Source: Actinostola sp. cb2023 (taxonomy: Eukaryota > Cnidaria > Anthozoa > Actiniaria > Actinostolidae). From it: a DNA stretch of 64,000 nucleotides. Positions 44,526 through 53,610 of the stretch are shown piece after piece. Numbering within the stretch: position 1 is the first letter of the stretch; each line of letters opens with the position of its first letter. The stretch is from contig JAUJYZ010000906.1 in the NCBI GenBank assembly GCA_033675265.1, positions 1 to 64,000 on the forward strand. Direction: 5' to 3'. The position numbers were made by a program, and so were the translations under genes. The notes below the pieces were generated by a model. That model did no database searches. It saw nothing but the letters and a program-made list of their open reading frames with translations, and was not told where the DNA came from.

Positions 44526-45116
44526 TTATACTATTTCAAGGGTAATGTAAATCTCATACTTATCTGTGGTAGAGCCATCACCATCTGAAATCCATAAGTT
44601 CAAGGAGGTTATGATACGGGTATTGATAGAAACCCACAAGGGTTCTGGGAAATATTCGGTGATGGTTTCAGAGGCGTTGAGAGGCACGCGGCACAATATT
44701 TTACTTCTTGCACCGTCGTATAACACCTCATCAATAAGGCCGCAATTAATGTAAATAAAACTAAGTACGGGGACGGGGGTTAATATAATAACCCCCTCAG
44801 AGTTTGAACGAAGCAGCACAACCATTTCAGCGCTTAGTATGACAGGAGTCCCCTTAAACGTATAGCCAACCCCACTCCGCTCTAGTTGAAGACCCGTTTC
44901 GGAGGACACTAGTTTTTCTCTTATTCTTTTCAAAGTCCAATTACCCGCTGAAAAATGAACTATAACCTTGCTGTTAACATCGGATATCGTTCCAGCTTTT
45001 GGAAGATTATATAATTTGTTTACGAATCGACAGCTTACAAGACGTATTTTACTGCCTTTTATAGGCTCTACAAATAGTGTGTTTCTAAACGCCTTATCAT
45101 TAATGTACAGGATCAT
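44526..45116 (-). CDS. Probable Maverick penton/minor capsid protein
   Basis: 196 codons, predicted mostly beta. The C-terminal half (LSFIYINCGLIDEVLYDGARSKILCRVPL and LNLWISDGDG, ending in YEIYITLEI) follows a pattern I associate with the PX/penton-like proteins of animal Mavericks, expected to form capsid vertices as a single jelly roll. The start is preceded by TAATATAT. Lies between the coiled-coil gene and the split gene. Assignment is by remembered pattern, not alignment. Intact. Confidence 0.5.
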   Translation of the reverse strand: MILYINDKAFRNTLFVEPIKGSKIRLVSCRFVNKLYNLPKAGTISDVNSKVIVHFSAGNWTLKRIREKLVSSETGLQLERSGVGYTFKGTPVILSAEMVVLLRSNSEGVIILTPVPVLSFIYINCGLIDEVLYDGARSKILCRVPLNASETITEYFPEPLWVSINTRIITSLNLWISDGDGSTTDKYEIYITLEIV

Positions 45117-45121
45117 ATATA

Positions 45122-48100
45122 TTATTTATTTTTATATTGTTCGACCGCATAGAGAACCGCAGCCACTATCAACAACCAAGTGTGCTCGGCTAGAAAACCA
45201 ACCACCTGCCCAGCAGTCTTAAATATAAAGGAGGCTATAGCGCCCACCATGCCTGGCAATAGTTGGGCTAATTTTTCACCTATTGTTTTCAAACCTTTTC
45301 CAAGGCCTTTTGCGACGGAAGATAAACCGCTTTTTAAACTATTAATAATGACGCCAATGACAATACCCACAGCAGAAGCTATAGCAAAAGCTGTTACTCC
45401 GTGTTTTTTAAAGATGCGTTTTATTTTTTCTTTCAAAGAGAGTTTTTCTTCTATGGCTTCACTTTGCTCATTTATCTGCTCCTCCTCTTTGGCAAGAGAC
45501 CGGTCTTGCTCTCTAAGCCTCTTGTTTTCCTTATGCAGCTCACGTAGTTTTCTATTTTTGATCTCTCTAAGCCTCTTGGTTTCCTTATGCAGCTCACGTA
45601 GTTTTCTATTTTTGATCTCTCTAAGCCTCTTGTTTTCCTTATGCAGCTCACGTAGTTTTCTATTTTTGATCTCTCTAAGCCTCTTGTTTTCCTTATGCAG
45701 CTCACGTAGTTTTCTATTTTTGATCTCTCTAAGCCTCTTATTTTCCTTATGCAGCTCACGTAGTTTTCTATTTTTGATCTCTCTAAGCCTCTTGTTTTCC
45801 TTATGCAGCTCACGTAGTTTTCTATTTTTGATCTCTCTAAGCCTCTTGTTTTCCTTATGCAGCTCACGTAGTTTTCTATTTTTGATCTCTCTAAGCCTCT
45901 TGTTTTCCTTATGCAGCTCACGTAGTTTTCTATTTTTGATCTCTCTAAGCCTCTTGTTTTCCTTATGCAGCTCACGTAGTTTTCTATTTTTGATCTCTCT
46001 AAGCCTCTTATTTTCCTTATGCAGCTCACGTAGTTTTCTATTTTTGATCTCTCTAAGCCTCTTGTTTTCCTTATGCAGCTCACGTAGTTTTCTATTTTTG
46101 ATCTCTCTAAGCCTCTTGGTTTCCTTATGCAGCTCACGTAGTTTTCTATTTTTGATCTCTCTAAGCCTCTTGTTTTCCTTATGCAGCTCACGTAGTTTTC
46201 TATTTTTGATCTCTCTAAGCCTCTTGTTTTCCTTATGCAGCTCACGTAGTTTTCTATTTTTGATCTCTCTAAGCCTCTTATTTTCCTTATGCAGCTCACG
46301 TAGTTTTCTATTTTTGATCTCTCTAAGCTTCTTGTTTTCCTTATGCAGCTCACGTAGTTTTCTATTTTTGATCTCTCTAAGCCTCTTGTTTTCCTTATGC
46401 AGCTCACGTAGTTTTCTATTTTTGATCTCTCTAAGCCTCTTGTTTTCCTTATGCAGCTCACGTAGTTTTCTATTTTTGATCTCTCTAAGCCTCTTGGTTT
46501 CCTTATGCAGCTCACGTAGTTTTCTATTTTTGATCTCTCTAAGCCTCTTGTTTTCCTTATGCAGCTCACGTAGTTTTCTATTTTTGATCTCTCTAAGCCT
46601 CTTGTTTTCCTTATGCAGCTCACGTAGTTTTCTATTTTTGATCTCTCTAAGCCTCTTGTTTTCCTTATGCAGCTCACGTAGTTTTCTATTTTTGATCTCT
46701 CTAAGCCTCTTGTTTTCCTTATGCAGCTCACGTAGTTTTCTATTTTTGATCTCTCTAAGCCTCTTGTTTTCCTTATGCAGCTCACGTAGTTTTCTATTTT
46801 TGATCTCTCTAAGCTTCTTGTTTTCCTTATGCAGCTCACGTAGTTTTCTATTTTTGATCTCTCTAAGCCTCTTGTTTTCCTTATGCAGCTCACGTAGTTT
46901 TCTATTTTTGATCTCTCTAAGCCTCTTGTTTTCCTTATGCAGCTCACGTAGTTTTCTATTTTTGATCTCTCTAAGCCTCTTGGTTTCCTTATGCAGCTCA
47001 CGTAGTTTTCTATTTTTGATCTCTCTAAGCCTCTTGGTTTCCTTATGCAGCTCACGTAGTTTTCTATTTTTGATCTCTCTAAGCCTCTTGTTTTCCTTAT
47101 GCAGCTCACGTAGTTTTCTATTTTTGATCTCTCTAAGCCTCTTGGTTTCCTTATGCAGCTCACGTAGTTTTCTATTTTTGATCTCTCTAAGCCTCTTGTT
47201 TTCCTTATGCAGCTCACGTAGTTTTCTATTTTTGATCTCTCTAAGCCTCTTGTTTTCCTTATGCAGCTCACGTAGTTTTCTATTTTTGATCTCTCTGAGC
47301 CTCTTGTTTTCCTTATGCAGCTCACGTAGTTTTCTATTTTTGATCTCTCTAAGCCTCTTGTTTTCCTTATGCAGCTCACGTAGTTTTCTATTTTTGATCT
47401 CTCTAAGCCTCTTGTTTTCCTTATGCAGCTCACGTAGTTTTCTATTTTTGATCTCTCTAAGCCTCTTGTTTTCCTTATGCAGCTCACGTAGTTTTCTATT
47501 TTTGATCTCTCTAAGCCTCTTGTTTTCCTTATGCAGCTCACGTAGTTTTCTATTTTTGATCTCTCTAAGCCTCTTGTTTTCCTTATGCAGCTCACGTAGT
47601 TTTCTATTTTTGATCTCTCTAAGCCTCTTGTTTTCCTTATGCAGCTCACGTAGTTTTCTATTTTTGATCTCTCTAAGCCTCTTGTTTTCCTTATGCAGCT
47701 CACGTAGTTTTCTATTTTTGATCTCTCTAAGCCTCTTGTTTTCCTTATGCAGCTCACGTAGTTTTCTATTTTTGATCTCTCTAAGCCTCTTGTTTTCCTT
47801 ATGCAGCTCACGTAGTTTTCTATTTTTGATCTCTCTAAGCCTCTTGTTTTCCTTATGCAGCTCACGTAGTTTTCTATTTTTGATCTCTCTAAGCCTCTTG
47901 TTTTCCTTATGCAGCTCACGTAGTTTTCTATTTTTGATCTCTCTAAGCCTCTTGTTTTCCTTATGCAGCTCACGTAGTTTTTTCTATTTTTGATCTCTCT
48001 AAGCCTCTTGTTTTCCTTATGCAGCTCACGTAGTTTTCTATTTTTGATCTCTCTAAGCCTCTTGTTTTCCTTATGCAGCTCACGTAGTTTTCTATTTTTG

Positions 48101-49902
48101 ATCTCTCTAAGCCTCTTGTTTTCCTTATGCAGCTCACGTAGTTTTCTATTTTTGATCTCTCTAAGCCTCTTGTTTTCCTTATGCAGCTCACGTAGTTTTC
48201 TATTTTTGATCTCTCTAAGCCTCTTGTTTTCCTTATGCAGCTCACGTAGTTTTCTATTTTTGATCTCTCTAAGCCTCTTGTTTTCCTTATGCAGCTCACG
48301 TAGTTTTCTATTTTTGATCTCTCTAAGCCTCTTGTTTTCCTTATGCAGCTCACGTAGTTTTCTATTTTTGATCTCTCTAAGCCTCTTGTTTTCCTTATGC
48401 AGCTCACGTAGTTTTCTATTTTTGATCTCTCTAAGCCTCTTGTTTTCCTTATGCAGCTCACGTAGTTTTCTATTTTTGATCTCTCTAAGCCTCTTGTTTT
48501 CCTTATGCAGCTCACGTAGTTTTCTATTTTTGATCTCTCTAAGCCTCTTGTTTTCCTTATGCAGCTCACGTAGTTTTCTATTTTTGATCTCTCTAAGCCT
48601 CTTGTTTTCCTTATGCAGCTCACGTAGTTTTCTATTTTTGATCTCTCTAAGCCTCTTGTTTTCCTTATGCAGCTCACGTAGTTTTCTATTTTTGTCGGCA
48701 GTTAGCTCGCCCATTTTAACTTCAGCACCTTTTTTGTCTTTAAGTAGCTCGTCTATCTCCTGTTTCGATCTTTTCACCTTGTCCCGCATATCATCAAGTT
48801 CTGAACCCATATTCAATAGATGCCCTTCAAGAGCAGCGCTGCGCGTCTTTTCACTCTCCAGCTTATTAATTAATTCATTTCTCGCTATTTTTCCATCGGC
48901 CAATTGCCTTTCTTCTCCCCTTTCAGCCTCCATACGTCTATCCATTTCCCTTGTTAGGTCTTCTCTAAAGGCTTCAATAGTATCATTAAGCCTAGTCCTA
49001 TCTATAGAACCCGATGCAACTTGCTTTTTTAAGTTTTCAATAGTATTAGTAAGCGCAACCTTCTCACCCCCCAACCTTTCTATGACATCTTCTAATCTTC
49101 GTATTACTACCGCAGAGTCATCGCCGCCAATACCCTCTGTTAGTGACTGTGCCCCTTTTAGTATTGCTATATTGGCAGCAGCAGCAGCAGCGTCATCCCG
49201 AATTTGAGACTCCAGCTCTCGAATCCGCTGATGGCAGTTGGATAGCTCTTCAGCAACCCCCACCACCTCTTTTGCAATAACATCTCGGGAGTTTGTTCTA
49301 GACGACGCCTCTCGCACAAGCCGCTCTATATTCCCCTCATCTCGGGCATTCTCCTGTATCAGCATCGCGTCAAAATTATTTGACTCCTCTCTTTCAGCTA
49401 TTCTCTCACGCTCTAATGATATAAATCGCTGCCGATCGTCATTAGCAGTTAGTATTTCATCTGCAGAACGTCCTAAAGCAGCTTTTATTGAGCCTGGTAA
49501 CCTGTCTGACCATGTATTATTACTATTAATATAGAACTTCTTTGCATTTTTACGTTGTAGACTAACATAAACTCTGTCATTCTCATCTATTCCATGCAAG
49601 AGCCGTTCACCACGCCATTCTGGATATAATTCTTTGATTCTTTCTGCAGCGGTATTTTGATTCTCCTCTAAATTCTCTACTTGGCCCATATTTGTAAAAG
49701 ACGTTTCTTGGGTTTGAACCTGCCGGCGATCGCCTAAACCCAGAACTTGTCTTGCCCGCGGGTTAGTAATACGATCTGAATGCGCTACCCAATTTCTAAT
49801 ATTTTCTATAGGGTTTTCATCTTCCGGAATTAACGGTTGACGATCATCATCGACGTTAATATCTTCGCCCATAGGACCCATTTCCATATCTCCACCTTCC
49901 AT
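45122..49902 (-). pseudogene. Giant coiled-coil Maverick protein with 54-bp coding repeats (frameshifted)
   Basis: One gene in three parts. The N-terminal region (from ATG 49902, TTTTATATA just upstream) has about 400 residues including a small globular part (ELYPEWRGERLLHGIDENDRV, LPGSIKAALGRSADEI) and charged helices. Then come about 58 tandem copies of an 18-residue unit (NRKLRELHKENKRLREIK). The C-terminal part (45122 to about 45500) has a Gly-rich hydrophobic domain (GVTAFAIASAVGIVIGVIIN; LLPGMVGAIASFIFK). A 2-bp T insertion at about 47,980-47,986 shifts the frame after about 13 units; the shifted frame stays open to a stop at 45472, while the coiled-coil frame itself continues uninterrupted into the C-terminal domain. 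The N- and C-terminal parts resemble recurrent Maverick proteins. Role unknown; a long rod or fibre is plausible. Confidence 0.75.
45526..48693 (-). repeat. 54-bp coding minisatellite, about 58-59 copies
   Basis: The unit is exactly 18 codons, with very few variants: Asn-to-Thr (GTTTCC for TTTTCC), Arg-to-Lys (AAGCTTC) and silent changes. It is open in at least three frames (two minus, one plus), which explains the long antisense frames. Near-identity implies recent expansion or homogenisation. One unit carries a 2-bp insertion. Confidence 0.95.
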
Positions 49903-49911
49903 TATATAAAA

Positions 49912-50331
49912 CTATATAATTTTTGATGCAAAATAACCTGCTGCCAACATCCCACCACCAACATAAGCCAGTTCGTATTGTTTCTGTTTTTTGTTAGGGT
50001 TATAATAATCATGAAATTGAGGTTTTTCTAGATTAAAACTGGGGTGTGCTTTATTGTAGAGCGTAAAAGCATAGTCTGTATTATTTAGATCACTCTCGGC
50101 GATTTTTTAATCTAAATAACGCTCTGTAAGCCAATCTTGGTACTGCCGTCTTTTCTTTTCAAATTCACCCATATCATGTTGGTATTTTTCAAGCGCTTTA
50201 TCATGCCTAATTTTCTCCTCATCAGTGTGTTTCTTATCAGAACTTAGGGTTTTCGCTAAATACATGCTGCCTGTGAAAGCCGTAGCATTCAGAACAGCCC
50301 CAGCGACCATCATAACTACTGCACTTGCCAT
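49912..50331 (-). pseudogene. Small Maverick membrane protein with an in-frame nonsense codon
   Basis: From ATG 50331 (TATAATATAA before it) an N-terminal hydrophobic stretch (VVMMVAGAVLNATAFTGSMYL) and a charged helix (EKIRHDKALEKYQHDMGEFEKKR) run to TAA at 50107-50109. The same frame then continues without interruption for about 64 codons (FTLYNKAHPSF; DYYNPNKKQKQYELAYVGGG; a second hydrophobic end) to TAG at 49912-49914. The C-terminal text matches the usual second half of this Maverick protein family as I remember it, so TAA is probably a substitution. Membrane-associated; function unknown. Confidence 0.65.
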
Positions 50332-50336
50332 TTATA

Positions 50337-50561
50337 TTATAGAGATTTTGGCAGGATTTTTTGATCTTCAAGATATTGTTTCAAATACATAGAGCCGGCC
50401 AGAACCGCCACCCATTTACCATAGTTTGTTAGACTGCTACTGGGGTCATTAATAAACGATTCTTTCATAACTTTCTTTCCTATGTAGCCAATACCAGCCG
50501 CGATGCCGACAACTACAGAAGAGTCTGTAATAGTTTTAATTAATTTGTTTTCTGCGGACAT
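50337..50561 (-). CDS. Small conserved Maverick membrane protein
   Basis: 74 codons: MSAENKLIKTITDSSVVVGI, then IGYIGKKVMKE, a PSSSLTNYGKWVAVLAGSMY hydrophobic segment and the end YLEDQKILP. Two short membrane-prone segments. ATATATATAA precedes the ATG. Five bases separate it from the next gene's ATG (50331). The pattern recurs in cnidarian-type Mavericks as I remember them. Possible virion membrane or pore-like component; unproven. Confidence 0.65.
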   Translation of the reverse strand: MSAENKLIKTITDSSVVVGIAAGIGYIGKKVMKESFINDPSSSLTNYGKWVAVLAGSMYLKQYLEDQKILPKSL

Positions 50562-50578
50562 TATATATATATATATTT

Positions 50579-50911
50579 TTATTCCATGCCTCTTCTAGCT
50601 ACTGTAGGAGCTACAGCAGTTATAGGTGCTGTTGTTGGTGTTATAGTTGTAGCCACTATAGGGGCTTCTTTCTTCCATCGGAAATATAAATCTAAAGCCG
50701 TTAGGCCTATTCCAACTATCGTCAATGTCGTTGTTAGTGACGGTGCCCAGTTGTTGGTAGTTTCTACTATTGGAGCTTCGCTCTTTGCCTTCTTAGCATT
50801 CTTATGATATTCGGCCAGTTTTTTTCCGGCTGCTACTTTCTTAGGGTCCTTTTGCTTAACAATTGGGGCTTCTGGTTCTTTGGTTATTTGATCCTCTGCG
50901 GTTTCAGACAT
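50579..50911 (-). CDS. Small Maverick protein with one membrane segment
   Basis: 110 codons from ATG 50911 (TCTATATAT directly upstream). An acidic start with a DPKKVAAGKKLAEYHKNAKK helix, then a hydrophobic segment (LTTTLTIVGIGLTALDLYF), then a Thr/Ala/Pro-rich tail. The longer frame reaching 51028 runs into the upstream minisatellite and is not credible. Recurrent in this element type; function unknown. Confidence 0.6.
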   Translation of the reverse strand: MSETAEDQITKEPEAPIVKQKDPKKVAAGKKLAEYHKNAKKAKSEAPIVETTNNWAPSLTTTLTIVGIGLTALDLYFRWKKEAPIVATTITPTTAPITAVAPTVARRGME

Positions 50912-50924
50912 ATATATAGAATAA

Positions 50925-51118
50925 TATTCCAACAGATGCTCAACAGAGTTCCAACAGCTTCCAACAGAGTTCCAACAGCTTCCAACAGAGTTCCAACAGA
51001 TGCTCAGCAGAGTTCCAACAGCTTCCAACAGAGTTCCAACAGATGCTCAGCAGAGTTCCAACAGCTTCCAACAGAGTTCCAACAGCTTCCAACAGAGTTC
51101 CAACAGATGCTCAGCAGA
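50925..51118. repeat. 21-22-bp minisatellite (GAGTTCCAACAGCTTCCAAC)
   Basis: Alternating unit types ending CTTCCAAC or ATGCTCAGC, about nine units, directly upstream of the 50911 gene. Open in several frames but low complexity. Confidence 0.85.
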
Positions 51119-51294
51119 GAAATATAATGCTGCTAGATTATTATTATATATTTGCTATCCTGTCACACTTCGTACAGCAGAGAAATATAATGCTGCTAGA
51201 TTATTATTATATATTTGCTATCCTGTCACGCTTCGTACAGCAGATAAATATAATGCTGCTAGATTATTATTATATATTTGCTATCCTGTAGTAT
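51116..51294 (+). repeat. About 61-bp repeat, three direct copies left of the zinc-finger gene
   Basis: Units contain AATATAATGCTGCTAGATTA, ATATATTTGCTATCCTGTCA and CTTCGTACAGC. The same unit occurs in inverted orientation right of the gene (51664-51915), so the gene is bracketed by opposed arrays. Confidence 0.88.
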
Positions 51295-51666
51295 ATGGGG
51301 TGTAAGGAGTGTAATAGAACTTTCTGCAGCAAACAACGGTTGGGAACTCATGTACGAAATAAAGTATGGAAGAAAGAGCCTGTTTGTACGAATTGTAATA
51401 AGATCTTCAGCACTATGCAAATGCTAATGTATCATGTACGAAATAAAGTATGGAAGAAGAAAAAACCTATTTGTATGAATTGTAATAAGACTTTCTGTTC
51501 TATGCAAAGATTAGGAACTCATGTATGCAAATATAGAGATACTACCCGTAAAGAATGTAATGAGACTTTCTGTTCTATAGCAACATTACAAACTCATGTC
51601 TGTATAGAACAACTAGGACCATGTTATAATTGCGGCGATCTTATAGAACGGTGCAACTGTAAATAA
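51295..51666 (+). CDS. Maverick Cys/His zinc-finger protein
   Basis: 123 codons starting at GTAGTATATGGGG. Three to four fingers: CKECNRTFCSKQRLGTHV, CTNCNKIFSTMQMLMYHV, CMNCNKTFCSMQRLGTHVC and a degenerate CNETF..LQTHVC. Most lack the second His of C2H2; two have HVC. The end has CYNCGD and CNC. It resembles the finger protein at 40655-41083 in type. The only plus-strand gene here, inside opposed repeat arrays, which suggests a mobile or recombining cassette. Role unknown; nucleic-acid binding likely. Confidence 0.65.
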   Translation: MGCKECNRTFCSKQRLGTHVRNKVWKKEPVCTNCNKIFSTMQMLMYHVRNKVWKKKKPICMNCNKTFCSMQRLGTHVCKYRDTTRKECNETFCSIATLQTHVCIEQLGPCYNCGDLIERCNCK

Positions 51667-51915
51667 TAATCTAGCAGCATTATATTTCTATGTTGTACGA
51701 AGTGTGACAGGGTAGCAAATATATAATAATAATCTAGCAGCATTATATTTCTATGTTGTACGAAGTGGGGTAGCAAATATATAATAATAATCTAGCAGCA
51801 TTATAATTCTATGTTGTACGAAGTGTGACAGCAAATATATAATAATAATCTAGCAGCATTATATTTCTATGTTGTACGAAGTGGGGTAGCATATATATAA
51901 TAATAATCTAGCAGC
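51664..51915 (-). repeat. About 60-bp repeat, four inverted copies right of the zinc-finger gene
   Basis: Inverse of the 51116-51294 units (TAATCTAGCAGCATTATA, TGTTGTACGAAGTG). Some units lack the GTGACAG part. The last unit supplies the final two Cys codons and the TAG stop of the VLTF3-like gene. Confidence 0.88.
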
Positions 51916-52846
51916 ATGATTTATGACGCAGCTTTCGTAAAGTAGCTGTAGTCGATCTCCATTCCAGCCCTGTCTTCTCACATATCAACCGCCACTCATC
52001 GTCATTCTTTTCTACTGTGTCGGAGCCTTGCAGATGAATAAAGCGCAAAATACTACGGTCTTCATCTTTTGCTATTAAGAGGTCTAATATCTTAAAAATG
52101 TAATAAGGATAATATCTTCTATTTTTTTTATGCAGTTCCTTGATATGATTTCTAGCTTCTAAAACTTGTATAAAAAGATGTTCTCCTTTAACAAGCACAT
52201 CAGCAGATACTTTTGGTATAGGATTACCAGTGGCTATGCTCCAAACTGCAGAAGCGTGTTTATTCAAATCTGCACGGCCAATATCTTTTAGAGTTATTCT
52301 AACATCTTGAATTGTAGTGCCAACTAATTGTTTCTTACAGTTATTTATTACATCGTCATGAATTATCAACATCTGCTGCCCTAGAATAAGATTTATCCAA
52401 TTACGATAATGTTTGCTGGGATTAAAAATGCCAGGCTTAACCGACTGCCCTTCTTGACTGTAAAATTGAGCATCATTAACAGATACGGGCATAGAAACTT
52501 CTCTTCCACACTCTGAACACCTCATTTGCAATTCTTCTCTATCCAGGACCATCCTATTACCGCAAATACATATTTCATATTCATTGTTTTCCACTGCATT
52601 ACAAGGAAGAGTGCTTAACATTTTCCTCAGCTGAACTACTTCTAAATCTTCCGCAGGCAGTGTATTAATAATCATGTTTGTTCTATCTTCATATTTGCCC
52701 CACACTGTAAAAAAGTAATTCTCTGATAAATCTCCTCCTAGCAGTTCTAAATAAAACTCAGATATTATTTCATCCACCGCCACCATCGTATTATATTTTT
52801 TCGCTATTCGTTTAAGTGTTCTAAGATAAGCTGTCACAGACTCCAT
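51908..52846 (-). CDS. VLTF3-like late transcription factor
   Basis: 312 codons. A four-Cys zinc ribbon (CICGNRMVL..MRCSECGREV) is followed by the conserved core GIFNPSKHYRNWINLILGQQ, TIQDVRITLKDIGRADLNKH and RYYPYYIFKILDLLI, then LRFIHLQGSDTVEKNDDEW. This matches the poxvirus VLTF3/NCLDV late-factor type seen in some Mavericks. It should direct late gene transcription with a host or viral polymerase; no RNA polymerase is present here. CTCAATATATG at the start. Its last codons come from the flanking repeat, so the C-terminus may be altered. Faces the 52875 gene with 28 bp between starts. Confidence 0.75.
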   Translation of the reverse strand: MESVTAYLRTLKRIAKKYNTMVAVDEIISEFYLELLGGDLSENYFFTVWGKYEDRTNMIINTLPAEDLEVVQLRKMLSTLPCNAVENNEYEICICGNRMVLDREELQMRCSECGREVSMPVSVNDAQFYSQEGQSVKPGIFNPSKHYRNWINLILGQQMLIIHDDVINNCKKQLVGTTIQDVRITLKDIGRADLNKHASAVWSIATGNPIPKVSADVLVKGEHLFIQVLEARNHIKELHKKNRRYYPYYIFKILDLLIAKDEDRSILRFIHLQGSDTVEKNDDEWRLICEKTGLEWRSTTATLRKLRHKSCC

Positions 52847-52874
52847 ATATTGAGACTATGCATTGCTCTAATAT

Positions 52875-53569
52875 ATGATCCTTGTAACCAACCCTACCTT
52901 AAAAAATCAATCGTATCTTTTTTGAGAACCTTAGAGCCTGTCAAGTAATACTTAGCTTCGATTCTGACATTCTAGAGATTTATGCCAAGGATATTGAATC
53001 TATCAACTTTCTTAAAGCAAAAGTAAAAATAAAACAAGATCGTCCTATTATCTGCAGCTCAATAAAAGTTAGATTGGAAGATCTTAAAGAAGTATTCAAC
53101 AATATTGATAGAGAAGTGACAGAATTGAAAATGGATCTTAATCATCTGGAGATGTTGGAAGCTGTGATTACTTCTCCTATGAGAACAATACAAGTCAGTA
53201 TTCTTTACCAACTTGTACAACCGCCGCCGGACACTGTGGGGAAAAAAATACTTTCCTTTATCCTGGTCAATGGCACAGAAGGCTTTCAAGAAAAGCTTCT
53301 CAAATCAAGGGCAGATTGAAAGATATATTCGCATCACCAGCACCGCTGCAGGGCAAATACAATTAGAGACGAATAAAGCACATCATGTCGTCTGCAAGGA
53401 AACTTTATACATCGATGCAAAGGCGGTCGAATCAACGGAATTCCTTATAAGTTTAGATCTAATTAAAAGGAATCTTAAGTTGCCTTGTAAGAAACTTACT
53501 ATAAGCTGTTCAAAAGATGTTCTGCAGCTTTCGTCCTCTGCAATAACTATTAGAACAGTGCTGTGATCT
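52875..53569 (+). pseudogene. Broken plus-strand Maverick gene, unknown function
   Basis: ATG at 52875 (CTAATATATG) opens 16 codons to TGA in a T6 run; one T fewer would continue the frame into a long open region. That region has a predicted coiled coil (LEDLKEVFNNIDREVTELKM) and ends in a stop near 53,320. A second frame then gives about 90 well-formed residues (KKSFSNQGQIERYIRI; VVCKETLYIDAKAVESTEF; ISLDLIKRNLKL). At least two frameshifts. I do not recognise the family. Confidence 0.5.
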
Positions 53570-53610
53570 ACAGTTCAACAACCTGACCCGCCGTTTTGGC
53601 GGGGTAGCTC

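Noticed and set aside
45180..47993. 937-codon plus-strand open frame
   Set aside because: Antisense shadow of the 54-bp coding minisatellite; a repeat of Leu/Ser/Phe with no start context and no stops only because the unit length is a multiple of three.
45526..48693. Possible CRISPR-like array
   Set aside because: Units abut with no variable spacers and keep a coding frame; host is a eukaryote.
47990..49207. 405-codon plus-strand open frame
   Set aside because: Same antisense shadow, continuing over the N-terminal region of the coiled-coil gene.
53074..53319. 81-codon frame taken as a complete gene
   Set aside because: It begins at TTG, is continuous upstream with more codons and ends at a frameshift; treated as part of a broken gene.
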